Below are positions 19,848 through 30,877 of a stretch of 64,000 bases of DNA, one piece after another; position 1 is the first letter of the stretch, and each line of letters opens with the position of its first letter. This DNA comes from an uncultured Paracoccaceae bacterium (GTDB lineage Bacteria > Pseudomonadota > Alphaproteobacteria > Rhodobacterales > Rhodobacteraceae): the NCBI GenBank assembly GCA_947500825.1, contig CANMTR010000004.1:1-64000 (forward strand), given 5' to 3'. Made by a program: the position numbers and the translations under genes. The notes under the pieces were generated by a model. The model saw only the letters and a program-made list of their open reading frames with translations, ran no database searches and was not told the origin of the DNA.

Positions 19848-22481
19848 ATGGCCGACGCGACCACGCCGATGATGGCGCAGTATCTGGAGATCAAGGAGGC
19901 GCATCCCGACGCGCTCCTGTTCTATCGGATGGGCGATTTTTACGAGCTGTTCTTCGACGATGCGGCCGCTGCCGCCGGGGCGCTCGACATCGCCCTGACG
20001 AAGCGCGGCAAGCATCTGGGAGAGGACATCCCGATGTGCGGCGTGCCGGTCCATTCCGCCGAAGGGTACCTGCTGACGCTGATCCGCAAGGGATTCCGCG
20101 TGGCCGTCTGCGAGCAGATGGAGGACCCCGCGACGGCGAAGCGGCGCGGCTCCAAGTCGGTCGTGCGGCGCGAGGTCGTGCGCCTCGTCACCCCCGGCAC
20201 GCTGACCGAGGAAAGCCTGCTCGACGCGCGGCGCCACAACTATCTCGCCGCCTGGGCGGACGTCCGCGGCGAGGGCGCGATGGCCTGGGTGGACATCTCC
20301 ACCGGAGAGATGCGCGTCTCGCCCTGCCCGCGGGTCCGGATCGGGCCGGAACTCGCCCGCCTCGCCCCCCGAGAGGTTCTTCTGTCCGAGGCCTCGGACG
20401 CGGAGCTGGAGCCGCTTGTGCGCGACCTGGGCGGGTCGGTCACCGCGCTGTCGCGCGCCTCCTTCGACAGCGTCGCGGGCGAGAAACGGCTGTGCCGCAT
20501 CTTTCGCGTCGGGTCGCTCGACGCCTTCGGTGCCTTCGAGCGGGCCGAGGTGGCGGCCATGGCGGCGCTGGTCGATTACCTGGAGATCACCCAGCGCGGC
20601 AAGCTGCCGCTCCTGCGCGCGCCCCTGCGGGAGGACGCGGGCGCGGTCCTGCAGATCGACGCGGCCACGCGGCGCAACCTGGAACTGACACACGCCCTGT
20701 CGGGCGGGCGGGCCGGATCGCTGCTCCACGCCGTCGACCGGACGGTCACCGCCGCCGGGGGCCGGCTTCTGGAGCGGCGCCTGACCTCGCCCTCGCGCGA
20801 CCTTGGCACGATCCGGCTGCGGCAGGCCGCCGTCGCCCGTCTGGTCGACGAGGCGGCGCTGGCCGAGCGCGTGCGCGAGGAGCTGCGCCGTGTGGGCGAC
20901 ATGGACCGCGCCCTGTCGCGGCTGGCGCTGGAACGCGGCGGCCCGCGCGATCTGGCCGCGATCCGCGACGGGCTGATCCGGGCGGGCGAACTGTCGGAGA
21001 TGCTGTCGCGCGCCGAACTGCCCGAACTCCTGCGCGACGCCACCGCCGCGCTGGTGGGCCACGAGGCGCTGGTGGACCGGCTCGACGCCGCGCTGGTGGC
21101 CGAGCCGCCGCTGCTCGCCCGCGACGGCGGCTTCATCGCCCCCGACCTGGACACCGACCTCGACGAGGCGCGCACCCTGCGCGACGAGGGGCGCGGCGTG
21201 ATCGCCTCGATGCAGGCCGATTTCGCCTCCGAGACCGGGATCGGGTCGCTGAAGGTCAAGCACAACAACGTGCTGGGCTACTTCGTCGAGGTCACGGCCA
21301 CCCATGCCGAGCGCATGATGTCGCCGCCCCTGTCGGAACGGTTCATCCACCGCCAGACCACCGCGAGCGCGGTGCGGTTCACCACCGTCGAACTGGCGGA
21401 CCTGGAGACGCGCATCCTCAACGCCGGGTCCCGCGCGCTGGAGATCGAGAAGACCCTGTTCCGGTCCCTCTCCGAGGAGGTGGTCGCGGCCGCCGCCGAT
21501 ATCGGCGAGGCGGCCCGCGCGCTGGCCGAGCTGGACCTGCAGACCGCCTTCGCAGACCTCGCCCGATCCGAGGACTGGGTGCGCCCCGAGGTCGAGGACA
21601 CGCGCGCGTTCCACGTGGAGGCGGGCCGCCATCCGGTGGTAGAACGGGCGCTCAAGGCCCAGGGCGCGGGGCCGTTCGTCGCCAACGACTGCGATCTGTC
21701 GGACGGCGAGGGGGCGGCTCTTTGGCTGCTGACGGGCCCCAACATGGCCGGCAAGTCCACGTTCCTGCGCCAGAACGCGGTGATCGCGATCCTGGCGCAG
21801 ACGGGCGCCTTCGTGCCCGCCGACGCGGCCCGGATCGGGCTGGTGAGCCAGCTTTTCAGCCGCGTGGGCGCCGCCGACGACCTTGCGCGGGGGCGCTCGA
21901 CCTTCATGGTGGAAATGGTCGAGACGGCGGCGATCCTGAACCAGGCCGACGACCGCGCGCTGGTGATCCTGGACGAGATCGGCCGCGGTACGGCGACCTA
22001 CGACGGCCTGTCGATCGCCTGGGCCACCCTGGAACACCTGCACGACGTGAATCGCAGCCGCGCCCTCTTCGCGACCCATTACCACGAGCTCACGCGTCTC
22101 GCCGACCGGCTCGACGGCGTGCGCAATGCCACCGTGGCGGTGAAGGAATGGGAGGGGGAGGTCGTGTTCCTCCACGAGGTCCGCAAGGGCTCCGCGGATC
22201 GCTCCTACGGGGTCCAGGTCGCCCGCCTGGCGGGACTGCCCGGGCCGGTGGTCGAACGGGCGCAGACTGTCCTGTCGGCTCTGGAAAGCGGCGAGGCCGA
22301 GGGGCGCAAGGCCGCCCTGATCGACGACCTGCCGCTGTTCTCGGCGCGCCCTGCCCCGGAGGCACCCGCGCCCGCCCCATCGGGCTGCGACGCGCGCCTG
22401 CGATCCGTCCGGCCCGACGAACTGAGCCCCCGGGCCGCGCTCGACCTGATCTACGAGCTGAAGGAGCTGGCGGCCGAGTAG
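19848..22481 (+). CDS. mutS: DNA mismatch repair protein MutS
   Basis: [74 protein letters not shown]. Confidence 0.97.
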   Translation: MADATTPMMAQYLEIKEAHPDALLFYRMGDFYELFFDDAAAAAGALDIALTKRGKHLGEDIPMCGVPVHSAEGYLLTLIRKGFRVAVCEQMEDPATAKRRGSKSVVRREVVRLVTPGTLTEESLLDARRHNYLAAWADVRGEGAMAWVDISTGEMRVSPCPRVRIGPELARLAPREVLLSEASDAELEPLVRDLGGSVTALSRASFDSVAGEKRLCRIFRVGSLDAFGAFERAEVAAMAALVDYLEITQRGKLPLLRAPLREDAGAVLQIDAATRRNLELTHALSGGRAGSLLHAVDRTVTAAGGRLLERRLTSPSRDLGTIRLRQAAVARLVDEAALAERVREELRRVGDMDRALSRLALERGGPRDLAAIRDGLIRAGELSEMLSRAELPELLRDATAALVGHEALVDRLDAALVAEPPLLARDGGFIAPDLDTDLDEARTLRDEGRGVIASMQADFASETGIGSLKVKHNNVLGYFVEVTATHAERMMSPPLSERFIHRQTTASAVRFTTVELADLETRILNAGSRALEIEKTLFRSLSEEVVAAAADIGEAARALAELDLQTAFADLARSEDWVRPEVEDTRAFHVEAGRHPVVERALKAQGAGPFVANDCDLSDGEGAALWLLTGPNMAGKSTFLRQNAVIAILAQTGAFVPADAARIGLVSQLFSRVGAADDLARGRSTFMVEMVETAAILNQADDRALVILDEIGRGTATYDGLSIAWATLEHLHDVNRSRALFATHYHELTRLADRLDGVRNATVAVKEWEGEVVFLHEVRKGSADRSYGVQVARLAGLPGPVVERAQTVLSALESGEAEGRKAALIDDLPLFSARPAPEAPAPAPSGCDARLRSVRPDELSPRAALDLIYELKELAAE

Positions 22482-22491
22482 CCGCCCGCCA

Positions 22492-23160
22492 TCACGATTT
22501 CGGCGTGGAGCTGACGCCCACCTGGGCGGCCCTGAGCAGCCGGTCGTGTAGCATGAAGCCCACGGTCATCACCTGAATGATATCGCCTGCCTTGGTGTCG
22601 GGCACGGGCGCCTCGAACATGGCCTCGTGGATCTTGGGGTCGAACCGCTCGCCGATGGCGGGCTCGAGCACCTCGACGCCGTGCTTGCGGAAGACGTTCT
22701 CCAGCTCCCGCAACGTCAACTCCATGCCCTCGATCAGGGCGGAGTTGGCTTCCCTGTTCTCCTCGGGGATCGCGGCGACGGCGCGCTGCAGGTTGTCGTA
22801 GACCGGCAGCATGTCGCGCGACATCTTCGAGCCGCCGTACATCTCGGCCTCGCGCCGCTCCCGATCCGCGCGCTTGCGCGCGTTCTCGGCGTCGGCCAGG
22901 GCACGGGTGAAGCGGTTTTTCAACTCGTCACGCTCGGCCTTTAGGGCCTCCACCTCGGCGGCGATGCCGTCGTCCTGTTCCACGACGGGCGGCTCCTCCC
23001 CGGCGAGCGCGTCGAGGTCCATGGGCTCGCCACTGTCCTTGGGTTGCGACTTGCGCTTCACCTTGTCCGCCTCGGACGGGCCGCTCTCGGCGTCCGTTTC
23101 GCCCTTCAGCATCTCCTCGATGGCGGCCTCGATGTCGTCGCGTTCGTTCTCGTTCGCCAT
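22492..23160 (-). CDS. grpE: nucleotide exchange factor GrpE
   Basis: GMELTLRELENVFRKHGVEVLEPAIGERFDPKIHEAMFEAP; VMTVGFMLHDRLLRAAQVGVS. Confidence 0.95.
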   Translation of the reverse strand: MANENERDDIEAAIEEMLKGETDAESGPSEADKVKRKSQPKDSGEPMDLDALAGEEPPVVEQDDGIAAEVEALKAERDELKNRFTRALADAENARKRADRERREAEMYGGSKMSRDMLPVYDNLQRAVAAIPEENREANSALIEGMELTLRELENVFRKHGVEVLEPAIGERFDPKIHEAMFEAPVPDTKAGDIIQVMTVGFMLHDRLLRAAQVGVSSTPKS

Positions 23161-23172
23161 GTATCCATCCGT

Positions 23173-24243
23173 TCAGCTCCGGCCAGACAGCAGCTTTCCC
23201 ACCAGCTGGGCCGTGTAATCCACGATCGGCACGATGCGTCCGTAATTCAGACGGGTGGGCCCGATCACCCCCACCGCGCCAATGATCTTCCGGTCTGCGT
23301 TCATATATGGAGAGACCACCAAAGATGAACCCGAAAGTGAGAAGAGCTTGTTTTCGGAGCCGATGAAGATCCGCACCCCCTGCCCTTCGTCCGCGAGTTC
23401 GAGGAACTCGGCGATGTCGCGCTTGCGTTCCAGGTCGTCGAACAGCGTGCGGATCTGGACCAGATCCTCTTCGCTCGTCTGGCCGAGGAGGTTGGCGCGG
23501 CCCCGCACGATGAGCCGCTCGTAGGGCTCGCCCTCGTGCTCCCACACGGCAAGGCCGGCATCGACCATGACCTGCGCCAGCGCGTCGAGCTCCTGCCGGC
23601 GGCGCGTGATCTCATGGATCATGTGCTCGCGCAGCTCCGTCAGGGTGCGCCCCTCGGCCATGGCGTTGAGGAAGTTGGCCGCCTCGCGCATGGACGAGGG
23701 CGTCTGGCCGGGCGGCGGCGCGAAGACGCGGTTCTCCACATGCCCGTCGGCGAAAACGAGGACGACGAGCGCCCGCTCCGCTCCGAGGGACACGAAATCG
23801 ATATGACGGATCGGCGCCTCGTGCTTGGGCGTCAGGACCAGGCTCGCCCCCGACGTGATCCCCGACAGCGCCGAGCCGACGCGGTCGAGCATGGTGCCCA
23901 GGTCGCGTTCGTTCGAACCCAGCGTCTCGTCCAGGGTGCGGCGGTCGCCCGCGTCCAGATCGCCGATCTCCAGCAAGCCGTCGACGAACAGCCGCAGACC
24001 CATCTGGGTGGGCACGCGCCCAGCGGAAATATGAGGCGAGTCGAGCAGGCCCAGGTATTCCAGGTCCTGCATGACGTTGCGGATCGTCGCGGCGGAGACC
24101 TTCTGCGACATCGCGCGCGTGAGGGTTCGCGACCCCACCGGCCCGCCGGTTTCGAGATAGCCCTCGACCACGCGACGGAAGACCTCCCGCGTGCGGTCGT
24201 TCATCTCCTCGATGAGGCTTTGGGTCTCGTGGGGCTCCGTCAT
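23173..24243 (-). CDS. hrcA: heat-inducible transcriptional repressor HrcA
   Basis: REVFRRVVEGYLETGGPVGSRTLTR...SAATIRNVMQDLEYLGLL; VIGPTRLNYGRIVPIVDYTAQ. Confidence 0.95.
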   Translation of the reverse strand: MTEPHETQSLIEEMNDRTREVFRRVVEGYLETGGPVGSRTLTRAMSQKVSAATIRNVMQDLEYLGLLDSPHISAGRVPTQMGLRLFVDGLLEIGDLDAGDRRTLDETLGSNERDLGTMLDRVGSALSGITSGASLVLTPKHEAPIRHIDFVSLGAERALVVLVFADGHVENRVFAPPPGQTPSSMREAANFLNAMAEGRTLTELREHMIHEITRRRQELDALAQVMVDAGLAVWEHEGEPYERLIVRGRANLLGQTSEEDLVQIRTLFDDLERKRDIAEFLELADEGQGVRIFIGSENKLFSLSGSSLVVSPYMNADRKIIGAVGVIGPTRLNYGRIVPIVDYTAQLVGKLLSGRS

Positions 24244-24318
24244 CCGCTCACAGGCTTCGGGGTTGCGCCCCGGATCGGCAGAGGCATATCAGGCGCAGGA
24301 GTCATTTAGAGGTGTTTC

Positions 24319-25029
24319 ATGCGTCCGTCCGGTCGAAAACTAAGCGAAATGCGCCCGATTTCAATCGAGACCGACGTGACCCGTCACGCGGAAGGCTCCT
24401 GCATGGTGCGCGTGGGTGACACCCATGTCCTGTGTACCGCCAGCCTGGAGGAGCGCGTGCCGCCCTTCCTGCGCAATTCCGGGCAAGGGTGGGTCACCGC
24501 CGAGTACGGGATGCTGCCGCGCGCCACCCATACCCGCGGCCGGCGCGAGGCCAAGAATGGCCAGTCGGGCCGCACGCAGGAGATCCAGCGCCTGATCGGC
24601 CGGTCCCTGCGCGCCGCAATCGACCGCAATGCCCTGGGCGAGCGCCAGATCACCATCGACTGCGACGTGATCCAGGCCGACGGGGGCACCCGCTGCGCCT
24701 CGATCACCGGCGGCTGGGTGGCCTTGAAGCTCGCCGTCGACAAGCTCCTCAAGACCGGCGACGTGACGAGCGACCCTGTCGTGGACCACGTGGCGGCCGT
24801 CTCCTGCGGGGTCTATGCGGGCCAGACCGTGCTTGACCTCGACTATCCCGAGGACAGCGAGGCGGGCGTGGACGGCAATTTCGTCCTCACCGGGTCGGGT
24901 CGTCTGATCGAGGTGCAGATGTCGGGAGAAGGCGCCACCTTCGACCGCTCCCAGATGACCGACCTGCTGGACCTGGCCGAGGCCGGCGTGGCCGATCTCG
25001 TGGCCGCGCAGAAACGGGCGGTGTCATGA
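24319..25029 (+). CDS. rph: ribonuclease PH
   Basis: [67 protein letters not shown]. Confidence 0.96.
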   Translation: MRPSGRKLSEMRPISIETDVTRHAEGSCMVRVGDTHVLCTASLEERVPPFLRNSGQGWVTAEYGMLPRATHTRGRREAKNGQSGRTQEIQRLIGRSLRAAIDRNALGERQITIDCDVIQADGGTRCASITGGWVALKLAVDKLLKTGDVTSDPVVDHVAAVSCGVYAGQTVLDLDYPEDSEAGVDGNFVLTGSGRLIEVQMSGEGATFDRSQMTDLLDLAEAGVADLVAAQKRAVS

Positions 25030-25637
25030 CCCGCCGGTTCGACGGCGACCGCCTCGTCGTGGCGACCCACAACCACGGCAAGCTCGAGGAGATCCGCGCG
25101 CTGCTGGCGCCCTACGGTCTCGAGGTCACGTCGAACGCCGATCACGGCCTTCCCGAACCCGAGGAGACGGGCACCACCTTCGAAGAGAACGCCCGTATCA
25201 AGGCCCGCGCGGCGGTGGCCGCCACGGGCCTGCCGTCCCTGGCCGACGATTCGGGGATCGAGATCGACGCCCTGGGCGGTCGGCCGGGCGTGCGCACAGC
25301 CGACTGGGCCGAAACGGAGGCGGGGCGCGACTTCGTCCTCGCCATGCGGCGCGCCCACGACGAACTCACCGAGATCGGCGCGCCCGAGCCGTGGCGGGCA
25401 AGGTTCCGCTGCACCCTGGTCCTGGCCTGGCCGGACGGCCACGACGAGGTGTTCCCCGGGGCGATCGAGGGCCGGATCGTCTGGCCGATGCGCGGCGATG
25501 GCGGGCATGGCTACGACCCGATCTTCCGTCCCGACGGGTACGACGAGACCTTCGCCGAGATGGATCGCTGGGCCAAGAACCGGATCTCGCACCGCGCCGA
25601 CGCCTTCGCGCGGCTGATCGCGGGGTCCTTTGCGTAG
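25026..25637 (+). CDS. rdgB: RdgB/HAM1 family non-canonical purine NTP pyrophosphatase
   Basis: [60 protein letters not shown]. Confidence 0.95.
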   Translation: MTRRFDGDRLVVATHNHGKLEEIRALLAPYGLEVTSNADHGLPEPEETGTTFEENARIKARAAVAATGLPSLADDSGIEIDALGGRPGVRTADWAETEAGRDFVLAMRRAHDELTEIGAPEPWRARFRCTLVLAWPDGHDEVFPGAIEGRIVWPMRGDGGHGYDPIFRPDGYDETFAEMDRWAKNRISHRADAFARLIAGSFA

Positions 25638-26748
25638 GATCGGCCTCTACGTTCACTGGCCTTTCTGCCAGGCCAAGTGCCCCTATTGCGACTTCAACTC
25701 CCATGTCGTCGCCGCGATCGACCACGCCCGCTGGCGGGAGGCCTACGGCGCCGAGATCGCGCGCTACGGGCAGATCCTTCCCGACGTCGAGATCGGCTCG
25801 ATCTTCTTCGGGGGCGGCACACCCAGTCTGATGGAGAGCCGAACCGTCGCGCAGGTGATCGACAGCGTGCAACGGACGTGGCGGATGGCCAACGATGTGG
25901 AGATCACGCTCGAGGCCAACCCCACCTCGGTGGAGGCAGGCCGGTTCCGCGACTACCGCATGGCGGGGGTGAACCGCGTGTCGGTCGGCATCCAGGCCCT
26001 GAACGACGCCGATCTGCGCCGGCTCGGCCGGCTCCATGACGTGGACGAGGCGCGCCGGGCCTATGCCACCGCCCGCGAAACGTTCGAGCGGGTGAGCTTC
26101 GACCTCATATATGCTCGCCAGCACCAGGACGCCGAGAACTGGCATGCGGAACTGTCGGAAGCTCTCTCGATGGCCGCGGATCACCTGTCCCTTTATCAGT
26201 TGACGGTGGAGGACGGCACGGCCTTCGGCGACAGGCTCGCCGCCGGCCGCCTGCGCGGCCTGCCGGACGAGGATCGCGGTGCGGATCTCTGGGAGATCAC
26301 CCAAGGGTTGACCCACGCGGCGGGGCTCCCCGCCTACGAAATTTCGAACCACGCGCGGCCGGGTTCGGAATCGCGCCACAACATGATCTACTGGACGGGC
26401 GGCGATTACGTGGGCATCGGTCCGGGCGCCCATGGACGCGTCACGCTGGGGGCCACGCGCCACGAGACGGAGGCTCCGTCGGCACCGCTTGCCTGGCTCT
26501 CCGCAGTTCTTGCTGGGAAGGACGTGGATACGTGGCGAGCGATGACCCCCGCCCACGTGGCCGAAGAACGGCTCATGATGGGTCTGCGCGTGGATGAGGG
26601 TGTTCCACTCGAAGCGGTCGACGTGGCCGCGCCGCGCGTGTTCGCGCTTGAGGAACTGGGACTGGTGGAGCGGACGGCGGGCCGACTGCGCCTCACCCCG
26701 TCAGGCCGGCCGCTCCTCAACGCGATCCTGCGCGACCTCGTCGCCTAG
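25630..26748 (+). CDS. hemW: radical SAM family heme chaperone HemW
   Basis: GLYVHWPFCQAKCPYCDFNSH (CxxxCxxC), IFFGGGTPSLM; TTG start overlapping rdgB. Confidence 0.93.
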   Translation: MRRIGLYVHWPFCQAKCPYCDFNSHVVAAIDHARWREAYGAEIARYGQILPDVEIGSIFFGGGTPSLMESRTVAQVIDSVQRTWRMANDVEITLEANPTSVEAGRFRDYRMAGVNRVSVGIQALNDADLRRLGRLHDVDEARRAYATARETFERVSFDLIYARQHQDAENWHAELSEALSMAADHLSLYQLTVEDGTAFGDRLAAGRLRGLPDEDRGADLWEITQGLTHAAGLPAYEISNHARPGSESRHNMIYWTGGDYVGIGPGAHGRVTLGATRHETEAPSAPLAWLSAVLAGKDVDTWRAMTPAHVAEERLMMGLRVDEGVPLEAVDVAAPRVFALEELGLVERTAGRLRLTPSGRPLLNAILRDLVA

Positions 26749-27629
26749 CCGCCGGCAAGCTGGCGGCAAAGCTCGTCGAGCTGGTCGAGGGAGCGGTAGC
26801 TGATCGTCATCCGGCCCCCTGCCCCGTCGCTGCGATGGTCCACGCTGACGCGCAGGCCGAGCGCGGCGCTCAACTCATTCTCGAGAGCGCGCGTATCGGC
26901 GTCCTTCTCCGTGGCAGAGGATTTGCGCGCCTTCTGCTTCTCGGGCTTTCGGGCCAGCGTTTCCGTCTCCCGCACGGACAGGCCGCGGCGGATGATCTGC
27001 TGCGCCAGCTCCGAGGCGTTGTCCGTCGCGACAAGGGCCCTCGCATGGCCTGCCGAGAGTCGACCTTCCGCGAGATGCCCCTGGACGTCCTGCGGCAGGT
27101 TCAGGAGCCGCAGCGCATTGGCGATATGCGACCGGCTCTTGCCGAGCGCTTCCGCCATCTTCTCCTGAGTATGGCCGAACCTGTCCATCAACTGCCTGTA
27201 GCCTGCCGCTTCGTCAACGGGGTTCAGGTCAGCCCTCTGGATGTTCTCGATGATCGCAACCTCAAGAACCTCGATATCGTCGAAGGCCCGTACGATCGCA
27301 GGTACTTCGTGAAGCTGCGCCATCTGCGCCGCACGCCAACGACGCTCACCCGCAACTATCTGAAAATAATCTTCTTTTTCAGGGTGACGCCGAAGTATGA
27401 GGGGCTGAATGATCCCCCTTTGCGCAATCGAACCAGCCAGTTCCTCCAGGCTCTCGACGCCAAAGCTTCGACGCGGCTGATCGGGATTGGCTTCGATCCG
27501 CTCGATCGGAACCATCGCTTCGGGGCGGCGTGATGCTTCCGCACCTTCCTCCTCGGGCCCTGCGTCAATATCGGCCATCAGGGCCGACAAACCTCGCCCT
27601 AATCCCCGGCGCTCCTTGCGTTCTGACAT
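26745..27629 (-). CDS. parB: chromosome partitioning protein ParB
   Basis: RRGLGRGLSALMAD, IEANPDQPRRSF, QIVAGERRWRAAQMA, NIQRADLNPVDEAAGYRQLM. Confidence 0.96.
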   Translation of the reverse strand: MSERKERRGLGRGLSALMADIDAGPEEEGAEASRRPEAMVPIERIEANPDQPRRSFGVESLEELAGSIAQRGIIQPLILRRHPEKEDYFQIVAGERRWRAAQMAQLHEVPAIVRAFDDIEVLEVAIIENIQRADLNPVDEAAGYRQLMDRFGHTQEKMAEALGKSRSHIANALRLLNLPQDVQGHLAEGRLSAGHARALVATDNASELAQQIIRRGLSVRETETLARKPEKQKARKSSATEKDADTRALENELSAALGLRVSVDHRSDGAGGRMTISYRSLDQLDELCRQLAGG

Positions 27630-27638
27630 GGTTCCTCC

Positions 27639-28436
27639 TCAGGCTCGATGTCGTGCCACGAATTCGTCGGCAAGCGCGCGGTAGGCGATGCTTCCTTTCG
27701 AAACGGGGTCATACTCCGTCACCGGCTGAGCGTAGGACGGAGCCTCGCTCACGCGAACGTTACGCGGAATGATCGTCTGGAACACGAGTTCACCCAAGGT
27801 ATCGCGCGCGTCCGCCTGCACACCTTGGGCGAGCTTGTTCCGGCCATCGTACATCGTCAAGACGATGCCCTCTATTCCTAGTTTCGGGTTGGCCGACTGT
27901 CTCACTTCACGAACGGTCACCATGAGTTGCGACAACCCCTCGAGAGCAAAAAATTCACTTTGAAGTGGAACAAGAACGGAATCCGCTGCGACCATGGCGT
28001 TAATCGTCAAAAGAGACAGCGATGGCGGGCAATCTATGAAAATGAAGTCGAGCCCTATCGCGTCGATTTTTTCGGGATCCAGCGCCTCTTTCAAGAGAGC
28101 CGTTCGATGACCTTTGGACAGCATTTCAACGTCGGCGGAACTCAGATCCGCGGTCGCGGGAACCACAAAGAGGTTCGGGATCCGCGTTCCTTGCAGAACA
28201 TCGATCAGATCCATTCCCTCGAGGATGAGGTCGTAGGTCGTTCGGTCGCGATCCTCGGCTTCGATGCCGAGCCCGGTGGATGCGTTCCCCTGAGGATCGA
28301 GGTCGATCACCGCGACTTTCTTGCCAGCTTCGGCAAGTGCCGCCCCGAGATTGATCGCGGTTGTGGTCTTACCCACACCGCCTTTCTGATTGACGATAGC
28401 GACGATCCGCGGCCGCCCGATGGATCCGTCAGACAC
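27639..28436 (-). CDS. parA: chromosome partitioning ATPase ParA
   Basis: RIVAIVNQKGGVGKTTTAINLGAALA deviant Walker A; VIDLDPQGNASTGLG. Confidence 0.96.
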   Translation of the reverse strand: MSDGSIGRPRIVAIVNQKGGVGKTTTAINLGAALAEAGKKVAVIDLDPQGNASTGLGIEAEDRDRTTYDLILEGMDLIDVLQGTRIPNLFVVPATADLSSADVEMLSKGHRTALLKEALDPEKIDAIGLDFIFIDCPPSLSLLTINAMVAADSVLVPLQSEFFALEGLSQLMVTVREVRQSANPKLGIEGIVLTMYDGRNKLAQGVQADARDTLGELVFQTIIPRNVRVSEAPSYAQPVTEYDPVSKGSIAYRALADEFVARHRA

Positions 28437-29010
28437 GTTCCAAGTTCTCCAAGATCAGGATAACGGCTTCCTTGTCCGTTTTACTTGGATGAACGTCAAC
28501 GTCGAAACGCCACGTCCTGCCCAAATCCTCTAGCTCTTCCTGGTATTGCCGTCCTTTCGGGAAAACATACACCGTGCTGGGTTTTCCGTGGCGTTCGGCC
28601 AAGGGGATCAGCTTCGGCAAGGAAGCCAATGCTCGCGCCGATACGACGTCCGCCGCCTGTGGCACCGCAGTCTCAATCCTCTCCGCGAGCACCTTGGAGC
28701 CGAGCGCCAACTCCCGTGACATACTTCTAAGGAACGTCGCCTTGCGAAGATCAGACTCGATCATCGTCATTTGCACGTCTCTCCGAAGAATGGCCACTGG
28801 GATCGCGGGAAAGCCGCCACCACTTCCGAGATCGCACCACGTTCGTGCGCTAGGCGCGAACGGAGACAGCTGTATGGCGTCGCAGAGGTGGCGAGTCTCG
28901 AGTTCGTCAACGTCCCGTCTAGCGACAAGGTTTATCCGTCGAGTCCACTTCCTAACACCGAGAACGAAAAGCTCGAGCATGTGCTCTGTTTCACGTGAAA
29001 CATCGCTCAT
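28429..29010 (-). CDS. rsmG: 16S rRNA (guanine527-N7)-methyltransferase RsmG
   Basis: [44 protein letters not shown]; between parA and mnmG. Confidence 0.94.
   Translation of the reverse strand: MSDVSRETEHMLELFVLGVRKWTRRINLVARRDVDELETRHLCDAIQLSPFAPSARTWCDLGSGGGFPAIPVAILRRDVQMTMIESDLRKATFLRSMSRELALGSKVLAERIETAVPQAADVVSARALASLPKLIPLAERHGKPSTVYVFPKGRQYQEELEDLGRTWRFDVDVHPSKTDKEAVILILENLERV
28987..29002. promoter_or_regulatory. parS centromere site
   Basis: Perfect 16-bp palindrome TGTTTCACGTGAAACA, identical to the canonical parS core; inside the rsmG 5' coding end. Confidence 0.95.
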
Positions 29011-30875
29011 GCGGATTTTTGACTTGATTCCGTTGTCCTCAAGGCGAGAAGCACGGCATTTAAAGCAGCCGGCGTCATGCCTTCGATACGCCCAGCTGAC
29101 GCGATAGACGCGGGTCGGATACGCGCCAACTTCTCCCGAAGCTCGGACGACAAACCAGAGATACAGTCATAGTCGAAGTCCCCGGGTATGACACGCGACT
29201 CCTCCTTTTGAAGCCGTTCGACATCCCGAGCCTGGCGCTCAAGGTAATTACTATACACCGCCTCACGTTCAAGTTGAGCTCTAATAGCAACAGGGAATCT
29301 TCGCATTTCGGGGACGAGGATATCGATCTCCTCCATGCTTGTCTTTGCGATGGCAAGTAGGGCCTTACCTGATCGCTTCGCACCATCCTTGGCTACGTCG
29401 ATCCCAGCGTCGCTCGCTTGCCATGCGGCAAACACGCGGCTCGACAGAAGAGCTTCTGCGTCGGACAAAAGGTTCGTTTTCCCAAGGAAGGCACGCTCCC
29501 GATCCTCGGAAACGATACCCAACTCCATCGCCATGGGTGTCAGCCGCTGATCCGCATTATCGGCCCTCAGCGATAGCCGAAATTCCGCGCGAGACGTGAA
29601 CATGCGGTAGGGTTCCGTCACACCGCGAGTGGTCAAGTCATCAATCAAGACACCGATATACGATGTCGACCGTGAAAACTGGGGAACTCCACGAGCCGTC
29701 GCGGCACCCGCAGCGTTGAGGCCAGCGACGAGGCCTTGGGCGGCAGCCTCCTCGTACCCCGTCGTTCCGTTGATCTGCCCTGCAAGCCACAAGCCGGGAA
29801 GGTCGATGAGCTGCAAGGTCGCATCCAAGGCCCGTGGATCGACGTAATCGTACTCGATCGCGTATCCTGGCTGGACGATCTGCGCCTCTTCGAGTCCGCG
29901 GATGGTGCGAACGTACTGTTCCTGGACCTCGACCGGGAGGGAGGTCGATATTCCGTTTGGATATATCGTATCGTCCTCGATACCTTCAGGCTCCAAGAAG
30001 ATCTGGTGAGAATCCTTGTCGCCAAACCGCCCGATCTTGTCTTCGATCGAAGGACAGTATCGCGGTCCTTTTCCGGAGATATTACCGGAATACATCGCCG
30101 AACGCTCCAGATTGGCCCGGATGAGATCATGCGTTCTTGGATTTGTATGGGTAATCGCGCAAGAGACCTGCTTCGCTGAAGGACGCTCGGACAGGAACGA
30201 TAACATGGTCGGATCAAGATCGCCCGGTTGCGCGTCCAGGCAGCTCCAATCTATTGTTTTGCCGTCCAGCCGCGGTGGCGTGCCGGTTTTCAGCCGTCCC
30301 ATCGAAAGGCCCATGTCGTAGAGACGCCGTGACAACGCCACCGACGAAGCCTCTCCCGTACGGCCTCCGGGATACCGATGTTCTCCGACGTGGATGATCC
30401 CATCGAGGAAGGTGCCCGTGGTAAGCACCACGGCGTCTCCCTCTATGACACCGTGCTCGTCGGTCACGACGCCTGCGGCACGTCCACGCCGTACCACCAG
30501 ATCGGCGACTTGAGCTTCGACAACGTCGATCCCCATTCTCCGAATCTCTGACTGAACGGCATCCCGGTACAGCCCACGATCCATCTGGGCTCGCGGTCCT
30601 TGAACGGCAGGTCCCTTGCTACGGTTCAGCAGACGAAACTGTATACCGGCGGCATCGGCGGCCAAGCCCATGATCCCGCCGAGCGCGTCTATTTCGCGAA
30701 CCAAGTGCCCTTTACCGAGCCCGCCTATGGCCGGATTGCACGACATGCTGCCGATGACCGACGCCGTCATCGTCACAATGGAAACGTCTGCTCCCATGCG
30801 TTTGGCGGCACTCGCCGCCTCGACGCCCGCATGTCCGCCTCCCACGACGATGACCCGATGTTTCACGTGAAACAC
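29007..30875 (-). CDS. mnmG: tRNA uridine-5-carboxymethylaminomethyl modification enzyme MnmG (GidA)
   Basis: [66 protein letters not shown]. Confidence 0.97.
   Translation of the reverse strand: MFHVKHRVIVVGGGHAGVEAASAAKRMGADVSIVTMTASVIGSMSCNPAIGGLGKGHLVREIDALGGIMGLAADAAGIQFRLLNRSKGPAVQGPRAQMDRGLYRDAVQSEIRRMGIDVVEAQVADLVVRRGRAAGVVTDEHGVIEGDAVVLTTGTFLDGIIHVGEHRYPGGRTGEASSVALSRRLYDMGLSMGRLKTGTPPRLDGKTIDWSCLDAQPGDLDPTMLSFLSERPSAKQVSCAITHTNPRTHDLIRANLERSAMYSGNISGKGPRYCPSIEDKIGRFGDKDSHQIFLEPEGIEDDTIYPNGISTSLPVEVQEQYVRTIRGLEEAQIVQPGYAIEYDYVDPRALDATLQLIDLPGLWLAGQINGTTGYEEAAAQGLVAGLNAAGAATARGVPQFSRSTSYIGVLIDDLTTRGVTEPYRMFTSRAEFRLSLRADNADQRLTPMAMELGIVSEDRERAFLGKTNLLSDAEALLSSRVFAAWQASDAGIDVAKDGAKRSGKALLAIAKTSMEEIDILVPEMRRFPVAIRAQLEREAVYSNYLERQARDVERLQKEESRVIPGDFDYDCISGLSSELREKLARIRPASIASAGRIEGMTPAALNAVLLALRTTESSQKSA
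30859..30874. promoter_or_regulatory. parS centromere site
   Basis: Perfect TGTTTCACGTGAAACA; read on the minus strand it encodes the MnmG N-terminus M-F-H-V-K-H. Confidence 0.95.
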
Positions 30876-30877
30876 TC

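Noticed and set aside
20036-22576. 846-aa ORF overlapping mutS
   Set aside because: Arg/Gly/Pro-rich shifted frame of mutS.
24244-24318. CIRCE element at hrcA/rph
   Set aside because: No TTAGCACTC-N9-GAGTGCTAA inverted repeat seen in the gap.
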